DNA of 22,228 nt, from NCBI GenBank assembly GCA_029240815.1, contig JARDZO010000125.1, forward strand, positions 1 through 22,228. The letters are read 5' to 3'. The first letter of the stretch is position 1. Each line of letters opens with the position of its first letter. This document shows, piece by piece, positions 15,165-22,228 of this stretch. This DNA comes from Brevibacillus sp. (lineage in GTDB: Bacteria; Bacillota; Bacilli; Brevibacillales; Brevibacillaceae). Below the pieces are notes generated by a model that did not search any database, was not told the DNA's origin, and saw only the letters and a list, made by a program, of their open reading frames with translations. The translations under genes and the position numbers were made by a program.

Positions 15165-16433
15165 TTATGCTCCTATATGGAGCTTTTCCAGCCGTTGCTT
15201 GATCAACTCTACAACACTGGCGCGCTTCAAATCAACATAGACACTCGTATTCGCATCCGGCACTACGATAATACCCAGCTGATGATGATTCCCTGCATAC
15301 ACGGCGCATTGCACGAATTTCAGCTCCCCACCGTGTGTGAGAACCTCCATTTTGCAAAATGCCGAGTTTGCTTGTAGCGCTGGGTATAGATCTTCTTTGT
15401 TGCGCACGTTGATACCGTTCACCTTGACGATAATTTCGCCAGGTACGATTCCGATTTCCTCTGCCCGCGTGCCTGGTATGACTCCCATGACCTTCACTCC
15501 CCGAGAGGATTGAATAAAGCACGGGCTGCTCTGCCGCTCTTGGATCTGACTCTTGAAAAACAGTCCCTCATGCCCGATGAGCGCGAACAGTGCTGCGATG
15601 ATCAAAAGCGGCGGTACCAGAACGGCCAATACCGTCAACGCCAGCAGAATAATGGCATAGCCCGCCAGATTCCTGGCGATTTGCGTAGACTTTTGCCTTG
15701 GCGTCATCGTCTGAGTCATATCAGAAAAACCCGTAACTGTCGGCAAGAGCATCAGACCAAACGTCGTAGCCTCCGGTGAAAAGAAGGGCCAGCCAGGATA
15801 AAGCGATCCACTCATAGCCCCATTATCCAATTGGACAAACATCACAAGTGGTGTCAGCCAGAAAGAATGCAGCAGGTACGCACCTACGATCCTCCCGCGT
15901 TTCCCTTCCACGAACAGTGGCGATGCGTCCTTGCCACCATTCCAGCGAACGAGCACGGCTTCCATCAAGTGCATGATCGCAACGAGCGCCAGAAGCGGCA
16001 ATGGTTTGGCCTGCCCAATCATTTCCCACACAGGCCCGATTCCAGGAACGGAGCTCCAGGTCGGAATCAGCTGAGCGATTCCATTCAGGATCGAGAGCAT
16101 TGCAGCTGCATAGGCAAAGCAGAGAAAACGTAAACGGATGAGCGCCATCAAAATCGCCAATCCCCATAATAACCACAAATCCTGTACTTGTACTACGACA
16201 CCGAGAGCACCTGCGAGCAGGGAAATCAGAAAGCCCGCTGTCACTCCCATTCCTACTGATCGTATCGTCTGGAGCAGCGGCGATTGGATGCGCACAGCGA
16301 ACAGTTGCCTTTCCAGATTCATCTGCCGTCGATAGTGCAGATAAATGAAGAAAAGGAAGAGATAAAGAATCGGATTGAGAAAAATCCCAGCAAGTCCGTA
16401 TGCAATAGAGAGCATGTCTGCCTGTATCGCCAA
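15165..16433 (-). CDS. minJ: MinJ-like polytopic membrane protein with C-terminal PDZ domain
   Basis: MinJ bridges DivIVA and MinD in Bacillus and restricts division to mid-cell. The 422-residue product has about seven or eight hydrophobic segments through residue 290 and a PDZ domain in the last third, with GVIPGTRAEEIGIVPGEIIVKVNGINV as its core (about 320-346). Topology, length (about 400 in B. subtilis) and position after ctpB near ftsEX all fit MinJ. The open frame extends to a GTG at 16442, but the ribosome sequence tgaggtgagg lies just after that codon. The TTG at 16433 is therefore preferred, eight bases after the first gagg. A terminator-like hairpin ends almost at this ribosome site. 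A generic PDZ membrane protein is the alternative. Confidence 0.8.
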   Translation of the reverse strand: MAIQADMLSIAYGLAGIFLNPILYLFLFFIYLHYRRQMNLERQLFAVRIQSPLLQTIRSVGMGVTAGFLISLLAGALGVVVQVQDLWLLWGLAILMALIRLRFLCFAYAAAMLSILNGIAQLIPTWSSVPGIGPVWEMIGQAKPLPLLALVAIMHLMEAVLVRWNGGKDASPLFVEGKRGRIVGAYLLHSFWLTPLVMFVQLDNGAMSGSLYPGWPFFSPEATTFGLMLLPTVTGFSDMTQTMTPRQKSTQIARNLAGYAIILLALTVLAVLVPPLLIIAALFALIGHEGLFFKSQIQERQSSPCFIQSSRGVKVMGVIPGTRAEEIGIVPGEIIVKVNGINVRNKEDLYPALQANSAFCKMEVLTHGGELKFVQCAVYAGNHHQLGIIVVPDANTSVYVDLKRASVVELIKQRLEKLHIGA

Positions 16434-16449
16434 TTGCCTCACCTCAAAA

Positions 16450-16488
16450 GGAAAAAGAAAAAACCACGGTATTCGATTTACCGTGGTT
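16450..16488 (-). terminator. Terminator or attenuator between ctpB and minJ
   Basis: On the minus strand AACCACGGTA (16488-16479) and TACCGTGGTT (16471-16462) form a perfect 10-bp stem with a 7-base loop, followed by ttttctttttcc. Its T-tract ends within a few bases of the minJ ribosome site, leaving no room for a separate minJ promoter after it. Confidence 0.85.
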
Positions 16489-16506
16489 AACCATTTCTAC
16501 GAATGT

Positions 16507-16520
16507 CAGGGAATTCCCTG
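16507..16520. repeat. Perfect 14-bp palindrome after ctpB
   Basis: CAGGGAATTCCCTG is fully self-complementary and lies between the ctpB stop codon and the terminator hairpin. It has no loop, so a protein-binding site is more likely than an RNA hairpin. The function is unknown. Confidence 0.45.
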
Positions 16521-16535
16521 CCTTAAGACCATGGA

Positions 16536-18011
16536 TTATTTTGGTTGCTTACTGACGACTTCCACCGCTTTTTGCAATTGCAGGTCGTTTTCCGGTTTCC
16601 GCATGGTCTCCCGCAAGCTTTCTTCCAGCTGGCTCCGTGTTGCTGCGTCTACCTTGCCCGTCGCCGGCAATTTGTGAGCGGTCTGGAACTGTTTCACCGA
16701 CTGCTCCGTCTTCTCATCAAAGTATCCGTCATCCCGACCTGGGGACAAGTTCAAGCCCGTGAGAATCAACTGCAAGTTTTTCACATCGTTTCCTGCCATA
16801 TCACGAGCCAAATCCTTGTCGGCAGGAAGCTGTGTAGCATTGAAGTATGCCGGTTGAGCCACTTTGTAATCAGGCTCGATTCCTTTTTTGTGAATCCATT
16901 CGCCCTTCGGAGTCAGCCATTTTGCAATGGTGAGCTTCAACTGGCTCTTGTCTGTCATTTCCATGGTACTTTGAACGGTACCTTTCCCAAAGCTCTTCTC
17001 ACCGACCAGCTTGTAGTTGCCGCTATCGCGCAGGGCGCCTGCCAAAATTTCCGAGGCGCTGGCACTACCGCCGTTGATCAAGAGACTGATCGGGTATGGT
17101 TTGGCTGCATCTGTCGTCGAACGGTATTCTTCTTTCTGTTGACCGTGTGCACCGTACTCGATTTGGACGATCAAGCCCTTTTTCGGAACGAGCACTTCAC
17201 CGATTTCTTTGACAGCCAGCAAATAGCCTCCAGGGTTGCCGCGCACATCGATGACCAATCCACCGATGCCTTTTTTCTCAAGGGTGGCCAATTGCTCTTT
17301 GAAATGCTTGGCTGTATCCGAAGAGAATTGGGTAATCGCAATCACACCGACTTTTACACCGTTCTTTTCAATCACTTGACTGTTCACGGTTTCGATCGGG
17401 ATATCATCACGCACGCAGACGATGTTCAGCGGTTCTGCTACACCCGCCCGCACGACTTTCAATACTGCTTTCGTTCCTTTAGGGCCACGAATTTTGGTTA
17501 CTGCCTCATGCAAGTCGAGCCCTTCCAAGGATTCACCGTTTACACTGATGATCTGGTCATTCGGGCGCAATCCTGCACGTTCAGCAGGTGAGTCCTTGAA
17601 TGGAGAAACGACGGTTACCCGTCCGTTTTGCAACGTTACTTCAGTCCCAATCCCTTGGAAAGTTGAATGCAAGGTAGAAGTGAATTCTTCAGCCGATTTT
17701 GGGTCCATGTAATCACTGTACGGATCCTCCAGGGAACCCACCATGCCGCCAATAGCTCCTTCTACCAATTGGTCCGTGGTGACATTTTGGATGTAATCTT
17801 TCTTGATTGCTGAAAAAGCCTCGTACAGCTTCTTGAACTCCTGGGGATACTCTGATTTACCGCTTAACAGGGTGCTGCTTGATGCAGTGAGTGCCCCACT
17901 TTGATTCGCGTTGGCATTTGCAGATGTCTTCATCATGGACATGGTCAAAAAGCTGCTGGCCACCATCGAGACGAGTACAAGCGCAAATACGTTACGTCCT
18001 TTCCATTTCAC
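16536..18011 (-). CDS. ctpB: S41 carboxy-terminal processing protease CtpB
   Basis: CtpB is a secreted or membrane-tethered serine protease that, in B. subtilis, cuts SpoIVFA and so helps release active sigma-K during sporulation. The 491-residue product has an N-terminal signal or anchor (7-28), a PDZ domain (about 115-190), the S41 core with Ser318 in GGSASASEI, Lys343 and Gln347 in SFGKGTVQ, and a C-terminal peptidoglycan-binding domain (about 405-465). The Ser-Lys-Gln spacing (25 and 4) equals that of B. subtilis CtpB (Ser309, Lys334, Gln338), and the length is close to its 480. It starts with GTG at 18011 behind ggatggtga. It lies 90 bp after the M23 gene, and that gap contains a sigma-E-like promoter. 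CtpA is a less likely alternative. Confidence 0.93.
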   Translation of the reverse strand: MKWKGRNVFALVLVSMVASSFLTMSMMKTSANANANQSGALTASSSTLLSGKSEYPQEFKKLYEAFSAIKKDYIQNVTTDQLVEGAIGGMVGSLEDPYSDYMDPKSAEEFTSTLHSTFQGIGTEVTLQNGRVTVVSPFKDSPAERAGLRPNDQIISVNGESLEGLDLHEAVTKIRGPKGTKAVLKVVRAGVAEPLNIVCVRDDIPIETVNSQVIEKNGVKVGVIAITQFSSDTAKHFKEQLATLEKKGIGGLVIDVRGNPGGYLLAVKEIGEVLVPKKGLIVQIEYGAHGQQKEEYRSTTDAAKPYPISLLINGGSASASEILAGALRDSGNYKLVGEKSFGKGTVQSTMEMTDKSQLKLTIAKWLTPKGEWIHKKGIEPDYKVAQPAYFNATQLPADKDLARDMAGNDVKNLQLILTGLNLSPGRDDGYFDEKTEQSVKQFQTAHKLPATGKVDAATRSQLEESLRETMRKPENDLQLQKAVEVVSKQPK

Positions 18012-18056
18012 TTCGCGTCACCATCCTTTGTGCTACCGGCAAAAAGATATGCTGCT

Positions 18057-18086
18057 AGTGTATGCCAATTCCGCTAGCGATATTTG
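18057..18086 (-). promoter_or_regulatory. Sigma-E-like sporulation promoter of ctpB
   Basis: On the minus strand CATACACT (18064-18057) matches the mother-cell sigma-E -10 consensus CATACAnT exactly. CAAATAT (18086-18080), fifteen bases upstream, resembles the -35 box. A transcript would start near 18050, about 40 nt before the ctpB GTG. The CATA core is shared with sigma-K, so specificity is not certain. Confidence 0.6.
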
Positions 18087-18101
18087 TCAGACCGGACCAT
18101 C

Positions 18102-19301
18102 TTACTTGAGATACGGCATCGGGTTGACAGCAACGTCGTTTTTGTAAACGGTAAAGTGTACGTGATTACCCGTAGAACGACCAGTAGAACCAACCTCAGC
18201 AATCTTTTGCCCTCTCTCTACTGATTGTCCCACAGAAACCTTGATTCCGCCTTCTCTAATATGTCCATAGAGAGTGGTAATTTCTGAGTTATGCTTGATC
18301 ATGACCGTATTACCGAAGCCATTCGAATAGCCTGCAAAGATTACTACTCCTGCTGCGGCGGCCATAATCGTGGTACCTTTTGGAGCTGCCATATCTACAC
18401 CATTATGCCCAGCTGAACGACCAGTAAACGGGTCAGAGCGCATTCCAAAGCCTGAGCTGAACCGGAAACTTCCGTCTGCAACTGGCAGACCGAGCTTTCC
18501 GCCCTTATAACCGCTGGAGCTCGAGCTCATGGCACGCACACGCTCTGCGTATTTGGCAGATTCCTGTTTGGTCAAAGCCAACAGTTGCTGCCCGTATTGC
18601 TCCAAATCTTCTTCGAGCGCATCTTCTTTTTTCTTCAATTCCGCTTTTACCACAAGACTTTGCTTGTACTGCTTGTCCAATTCAGCTTTGAGACCTTCCG
18701 CTTGGTCAAACATGTCGACGTACACAGTCAGCTGATGGTCGATTTCTTTCTTTTTCGCTTCGATCGTTTCTTTATCCCGCATGTTATCTTCCAGAATACG
18801 CGTATCCTGCTCCAGAATCAATTGCAGGCCTTCCATACGAGTGAGAAAATCACCGAAATCCGACGAGCCGAGCAATACGTCCAGATAGGAGACGTTTCCG
18901 CGCTCATACATGGATTTTACACGTGTTTTCAAAAGAGTTTCCCGCTTGGCGACGCGATCTTTGGCTTCATCCAGCTTGTCCTGCGCCTCTGCTGCCTTTT
19001 CCTTTGTGTCATCCATTTGCTTTTCGAGCTTGTCCAATTTTTTCTGCGTCTCGTTTCGACGCAAATCGATCTGCATCAGCTCGGTTTGCAGGTCTTTCTG
19101 CTCTTTCTGCACAGCGTTGATCTTTGACTCGACCTGTCTCACCTGCTGTTGTTGACTCTTTTTCTTGTTCTGAATCTCTTTCAGTTCCCGATTGATTTTA
19201 TCTAGAGATGCTTTGCTTGCTGCCCAGCTCACATTCGTCGGGATTGCAGATCCGGCCACCAGACCGGTTATCAAGAGTGCTAGTATAATCTTCTTCCTCA
19301 T
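18102..19301 (-). CDS. Coiled-coil M23 (LytM) peptidoglycan endopeptidase, EnvC-like
   Basis: The 399-residue protein has a signal peptide (MRKKIILALLITGLVAGSA, cut near VSWA-A at 27), then a long charged coiled coil (about 30-255), then an M23 zinc peptidase domain. Metal ligands are visible as His299 and Asp303 in HNGVD and His382 in HVHF, with His347 (YGHI) and His380 as catalytic residues. All are intact, so the domain should be active, unlike the degenerate LytM domain of E. coli EnvC. The frame extends to 19388 inside ftsX, but the ATG at 19301 has a gggaggag site and starts the signal peptide. It follows ftsX by 25 bp, making it the likely hydrolase controlled by FtsEX, the role CwlO plays in B. 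subtilis. Confidence 0.92.
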   Translation of the reverse strand: MRKKIILALLITGLVAGSAIPTNVSWAASKASLDKINRELKEIQNKKKSQQQQVRQVESKINAVQKEQKDLQTELMQIDLRRNETQKKLDKLEKQMDDTKEKAAEAQDKLDEAKDRVAKRETLLKTRVKSMYERGNVSYLDVLLGSSDFGDFLTRMEGLQLILEQDTRILEDNMRDKETIEAKKKEIDHQLTVYVDMFDQAEGLKAELDKQYKQSLVVKAELKKKEDALEEDLEQYGQQLLALTKQESAKYAERVRAMSSSSSGYKGGKLGLPVADGSFRFSSGFGMRSDPFTGRSAGHNGVDMAAPKGTTIMAAAAGVVIFAGYSNGFGNTVMIKHNSEITTLYGHIREGGIKVSVGQSVERGQKIAEVGSTGRSTGNHVHFTVYKNDVAVNPMPYLK

Positions 19302-19326
19302 GATACTCCTCCCACATTCTCCTGTA

Positions 19327-20223
19327 TTAGACCCGCAAGAAACGGCGGACAGACACCAAGCTTCCCCAGATGCCAATAAACGCGCCAATCGCTAGTAAAG
19401 CGAGTGCCACTTGATAAACCAGCGGGAACAATGGCAACAATTTGAACAGTTGGGCAGCCTCAAAGCTCGACTGGATCCCATCCAGCAGATAGTAGTAACC
19501 AATGGCCAGCATCGCGGTAGGGATCAATGCACCGAGAATTCCCATCAGCAGTCCTTCTACAAAAAACGGCCAGCGAATAAACCAGTTCGTAGCACCAACC
19601 AGCTTCATGATCTCAATCTCACGGCGACGTGCCACAATCGTCAGCTTGATCGTGTTTGCGATCAGGAACATCGCGGTAAAGCCCAGCCCGATAATAAAGG
19701 CAATCCCGACATTGCGGACTGCTCCTGTCCAGGCAAACAGCTTTTCAACGGTTCCTTCTCCGTAATTGAGGTTTTTTACGTACTGCAATTTCTTAATCTG
19801 TGCTGCAACTACAGAAGTGTCCTGCGGTTCTTTAGTTTTGACTACAAAGGTGTCCGGCAAAGGATTGTCCTTTTCCAGTCCCTCAAACAAGTACGCCTTT
19901 TCCCCGAGGCTCTCCTTAAACTGCTTGAGCCCCTCGTCTTTCGGGATAAACGTCACCGTGTCCACTTTTGAGATCGTCTTGATGTTTTGCTCGACTTGGG
20001 TAACATTTTCTTTGGTAGCCAACACATCGAGGAATACGCGGATTTCTACCTGCTTTTCCACCGATTGAGCAAAGTAATTGACGTTCATCGCCAGGACGAG
20101 GAAAACCCCTAGAATGAAAAGAGTGATGGCAACGGCACTGATTGAAGCGAACGACATCCAGCCGTTCCGCCCAAGGTTTTTGACCCCTTCACGGACGTGG
20201 CGCCCCAGCGTTCTAATCTTCAT
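19327..20223 (-). CDS. ftsX: Cell-division ABC transporter permease FtsX
   Basis: FtsX is the membrane half of FtsEX, which transmits ATP hydrolysis across the membrane to cell-wall hydrolases. The 298-residue product has the four-helix FtsX topology. A first helix (about 22-48, WMSFASISAVAITLFILGVF) is followed by a large outside loop (to about 165) and then three helices (about 172-195, 220-243 and 265-290) in the conserved MacB/FtsX domain. The frame extends to 20277, but the ATG at 20223 follows gagaggggaa and gives MKIRTLGRHVREGVKNL, a typical start. The gene overlaps the end of ftsE by 11 bases, a sign of translational coupling. In B. subtilis FtsEX is also linked to sporulation entry. 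Confidence 0.96.
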   Translation of the reverse strand: MKIRTLGRHVREGVKNLGRNGWMSFASISAVAITLFILGVFLVLAMNVNYFAQSVEKQVEIRVFLDVLATKENVTQVEQNIKTISKVDTVTFIPKDEGLKQFKESLGEKAYLFEGLEKDNPLPDTFVVKTKEPQDTSVVAAQIKKLQYVKNLNYGEGTVEKLFAWTGAVRNVGIAFIIGLGFTAMFLIANTIKLTIVARRREIEIMKLVGATNWFIRWPFFVEGLLMGILGALIPTAMLAIGYYYLLDGIQSSFEAAQLFKLLPLFPLVYQVALALLAIGAFIGIWGSLVSVRRFLRV

Positions 20224-20899
20224 AACCGTATTCCCCTCTCTGCTCGTCACGGGCGATTTGCCCCGCTTCAATCGCAATGACCCGCTTTCTCATGGTGTTT
20301 ACAATTTCTCGGTTGTGTGTCGCCATCACGACAGTCGTCCCTCGCTGGTTGATTTCCTCAAACAGCTTCATGATCTCCCAGGAGGTCTCCGGGTCGAGGT
20401 TACCAGTTGGTTCGTCCGCGATGATGATTCCAGGACTGTTGACCAGCGCACGCGCCAAAGCGACACGTTGCTGTTCACCGCCTGAGAGCTCATTTGGCAG
20501 CATTTTTGCCTTGTGCTTCAGCTTCACCAGACCCAGCACATCCATCACGCGCGGCTTGATTTGCTTTGGATTGCTCTCAATAACTTCCATGGCAAATGCC
20601 ACATTTTCGAATACCGTGAGCGTCGGCAACAGTTTGAAATCTTGGAATACAACGCCAATGCTGCGGCGCACCAAGGGAATTTGCCGCTCCTTGATTCGAC
20701 TCACGTTGAAACCGCCCAGAAAGATCTGGCCTTTGGAAGGCTTCTCTTCGCGGTACATCAACTTAATAAACGTGGATTTCCCCGCACCGCTGGGACCCAC
20801 TACATACACGAATTCGCCTTTTTCAATTCGAATGTTTACACCCTTCAACGCGCTCGTGCCGTTGGGGTACGTTTTCCATACATCAAACATCTCGATCAA
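20213..20899 (-). CDS. ftsE: Cell-division ATP-binding protein FtsE
   Basis: FtsE is the cytoplasmic ATPase of FtsEX. The 228-residue product shows Walker A GPSGAGKS (35-42), Q-loop VVFQDFKLLP (about 80-89), signature ELSGGEQQRVALARAL (about 136-151), Walker B IIIADEPTGNLDP (about 155-167) and the H-loop VMATHNREIV. The GTG at 20908 has its ribosome site only a base away. The TTG at 20899, about ten bases after AGGA, yields MIEMFDVWKTYPNG, aligning with the usual MIEM start and giving exactly the 228 residues of B. subtilis FtsE, so it is chosen. It is first in the ftsE-ftsX-M23-ctpB run. Confidence 0.97.
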   Translation of the reverse strand: MIEMFDVWKTYPNGTSALKGVNIRIEKGEFVYVVGPSGAGKSTFIKLMYREEKPSKGQIFLGGFNVSRIKERQIPLVRRSIGVVFQDFKLLPTLTVFENVAFAMEVIESNPKQIKPRVMDVLGLVKLKHKAKMLPNELSGGEQQRVALARALVNSPGIIIADEPTGNLDPETSWEIMKLFEEINQRGTTVVMATHNREIVNTMRKRVIAIEAGQIARDEQRGEYGYED

Positions 20900-20952
20900 G
20901 CCAATCACATCCTACATTGTCAGATCCGTCTATTTCTCTTGATCCTTATTTA

Positions 20953-21093
20953 ATCGACAAAAAGCCCCTATCCCTCTACCCGACTATTTTTCGAAAAACG
21001 GTTATCGACAAAAATAGCGGGAATTCCCATCCTACCTATTATACCACCCTGTTTCGATGATGGAATCCACTAAATCTCTCATTTCTTGTCGAA
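20953..21093. promoter_or_regulatory. Cluster of Spo0A-box-like sites upstream of ftsE
   Basis: One perfect 0A box TGTCGAA lies on the plus strand at 21087-21093. Two 6/7 matches, TGTCGAT, lie on the minus strand at 21010-21004 and 20959-20953. The perfect box is 44 bp upstream of the ftsE -10; the others fall in the ftsE leader. A 7-base motif is common, so this is suggestive only. Confidence 0.3.
21038..21043 (-). promoter_or_regulatory. Candidate -10 box of the ftsE-ftsX promoter
   Basis: The minus strand reads TATAAT here. A poor -35 candidate (ttccat) lies 16 bp upstream. The leader to the ftsE TTG would be about 130 nt and contains an inverted repeat CTATTTTT (20984-20991) with AAAAATAG (21010-21017). 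Confidence 0.5.
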
Positions 21094-21221
21094 ACAGCTT
21101 CTCTTTCGTTTTCTTCCGACATGTTTTTATCCAAAGCGACCGCTAGCACATCCGCGGCTAGCTTACATTCAAACGGTTGGCTACAATAGAAAAGAATGAC
21201 TTTTGGAAAGGGGCATGAACG

Positions 21222-22228
21222 ATGAATAACTTTGTTTACCATAATCCTACGGAACTAATTTTCGGTAAGGGACAGCTGTCCCAGCTGCAAGACAAGGCGA
21301 AACAACTTGGTTCCACAGTCCTGATGGTATACGGTGGCGGTAGCATCAAGCGTTCAGGCCTGTACGACAACGTAATGTCTCTGTTGCAGGAAGCAGGTTG
21401 CCGAGTGCTCGAGCTAGCTGGTGTAGAGCCCAACCCGCGTCTTAGCACGGTTAAAAAAGGAATTGAGATAAGCAGACAAGAAGGCGTCGACTGGATTCTC
21501 GCGGTTGGTGGCGGCAGCGTCATCGATGCAGCCAAAGCGGTGGCTGTGGGCGTACCGTATGAAGGAGACGTGTGGGATTTTTATACGAGAAAGGCGGCAC
21601 CAGCGGCTGCTCTGCCACTTGGCACGGTTCTGACCTTGGCAGCTACTGGCTCCGAAATGAACCGAGGCAGCGTAATCACCAACTGGGATACGCAAGAAAA
21701 GCATGGAGGCTCCGGGACCTTCCCTACTTTCTCCATCCTTGATCCAGAGAACACATTCAGCGTCCCTCGCGATCAGACGATTTACGGAATTAGCGATATC
21801 ATGTCGCACGTGTTTGAACAATACTTTAGCCATACGCCAGAAATTCCGCTGCAGACCCGTTTTGCAGAATCTATCTTGAAAACTGTGATCGAAAACGCAG
21901 AGCGAGTTCTTGCCAATCCGGAAGACTACGACGCGCGTGCGAATATCCTCTATTGCGGTACGATGGCATTGAACGGAACCCTCCCTGTCGGTGTTGAAAC
22001 GGACTGGGCTACCCATTCAATCGAGCACGCTGTAAGCGCTGTGTACGATATCCCGCATGGCGGAGGACTGGCGATCATCTTCCCGAAATGGATGAGGTAT
22101 GTGTACCGTGAGAATGTTGCTCGATTCGTGCGCTTTGCCGTCGAGGTGTGGAATGTCGATCCGTCCGGAAAAACCCACGAGGAAGTGGCATTGGAAGGAA
22201 TCGCGGCTACCGAAGCCTTCTTCGCGAA
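21222..22228 (+). CDS. Iron-type NAD(P)H-dependent alcohol/aldehyde dehydrogenase, 3' end missing
   Basis: The frame is open from the ATG at 21222 to the right edge (335 codons) and lacks its C-terminus. It belongs to group III metal-dependent alcohol dehydrogenases of the YqhD/YugJ/butanol-dehydrogenase type. The nucleotide-binding loop [12 protein letters not shown] lies at 95-106. The metal ligands Asp192, His196, His265 and His279 have the same spacing as in E. coli YqhD (194, 198, 267, 281). Likely reactions are reduction of aldehydes such as butanal or methylglyoxal-type compounds; the substrate is inferred only. An upstream ATG at 21215 runs into a stop after four codons; the chosen ATG has aaagggg 8 bp before it. 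It is divergent from ftsE. A TACAAT at 21182-21187 may be its -10. Confidence 0.92.
   Translation, partial: MNNFVYHNPTELIFGKGQLSQLQDKAKQLGSTVLMVYGGGSIKRSGLYDNVMSLLQEAGCRVLELAGVEPNPRLSTVKKGIEISRQEGVDWILAVGGGSVIDAAKAVAVGVPYEGDVWDFYTRKAAPAAALPLGTVLTLAATGSEMNRGSVITNWDTQEKHGGSGTFPTFSILDPENTFSVPRDQTIYGISDIMSHVFEQYFSHTPEIPLQTRFAESILKTVIENAERVLANPEDYDARANILYCGTMALNGTLPVGVETDWATHSIEHAVSAVYDIPHGGGLAIIFPKWMRYVYRENVARFVRFAVEVWNVDPSGKTHEEVALEGIAATEAFFA

Noticed and set aside
14656..15377. Open frames of 74 and 81 codons (minus) and 150 codons (plus)
   Set aside because: They cross the structured element, the minJ terminator or minJ itself, with no plausible start signals or protein features.
16545..17591. 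348-codon plus-strand frame opposite ctpB
   Set aside because: It is an antisense shadow of ctpB; the minus-strand frame carries the full S41 active site.
19302..19388. Longer N-terminus of the M23 protein starting inside ftsX
   Set aside because: It would place about 29 non-hydrophobic residues before a clear signal peptide, and the ATG at 19301 has a strong ribosome site.
1..22228. tRNA, rRNA or prophage genes
   Set aside because: No tRNA cloverleaf, rRNA segment or phage structural gene was recognised. The phage-holin family name of the YvlD-like protein does not by itself indicate a prophage.

Overview
The window looks like chromosomal DNA from a spore-forming, flagellated, Gram-positive bacterium of the Bacillales. 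Brevibacillus or a close Paenibacillaceae relative fits best. This is inferred from gene content and order: hprK next to a hexapeptide acyltransferase and hisZ-hisG, uvrB-uvrA behind a Bacillus-type LexA box, and ftsE-ftsX-M23 peptidase-ctpB-minJ. No rRNA or other taxonomic marker is present, so the genus is not proven.

Layout. (1) 1-3102, minus strand: hprK (HPr kinase/phosphorylase) and a YvoF-like acyltransferase, a terminator, then a separately promoted hisZ-hisG pair; hisG runs off the left edge. (2) 3183-5464, plus strand: a small agr-type quorum-sensing operon with a GHKL membrane kinase, an AgrB-like peptide-processing protease and a 48-residue AgrD-like pro-peptide that is not in the supplied ORF list. 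The pro-peptide has no cysteine, and no response regulator gene is present. (3) 5478-6505, minus strand: an HD-domain hydrolase and a four-helix YvlD-type membrane protein. (4) 6601-11551, minus strand: the uvrB-uvrA excision-repair operon with a LexA/SOS box. (5) 11637-12569, plus strand: a FlgD-type hook-cap protein enlarged by three internal repeats. (6) 12623-14308, minus strand: a secreted YcdB/YcdC-repeat protein. (7) 14324-15164: about 840 bp without a credible gene but rich in nested inverted repeats, including a 204-bp composite palindrome, a smaller hairpin and a 222-bp multibranched element. (8) 15165-21043, minus strand: a division and sporulation block, ftsE-ftsX-envC-like-ctpB-minJ. 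It has a sigma-E-like promoter before ctpB and a terminator pressed against the minJ ribosome site. (9) 21222-22228, plus strand: an iron-type alcohol dehydrogenase cut by the right edge.

How the genes work together. FtsEX is a membrane ABC complex that controls cell-wall hydrolases, and the adjacent coiled-coil M23 protein is its obvious candidate partner. CtpB acts in the sporulation protease cascade and MinJ in division-site selection. AgrB would process AgrD and the kinase would sense the product; its downstream regulator must lie elsewhere. UvrA and UvrB recognise damage and hand over to UvrC, which is not here.

The least explained parts are the cysteine-less AgrD-like peptide and the structured non-coding island at 14454-15062. 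Start codons were moved inward from the longest open frame wherever a ribosome site or family alignment supported it (hisZ, hprK, agrB, yvlD-like, uvrB, ycdB-like, minJ, envC-like, ftsX, ftsE). All family calls come from reading motifs; no database search was run.
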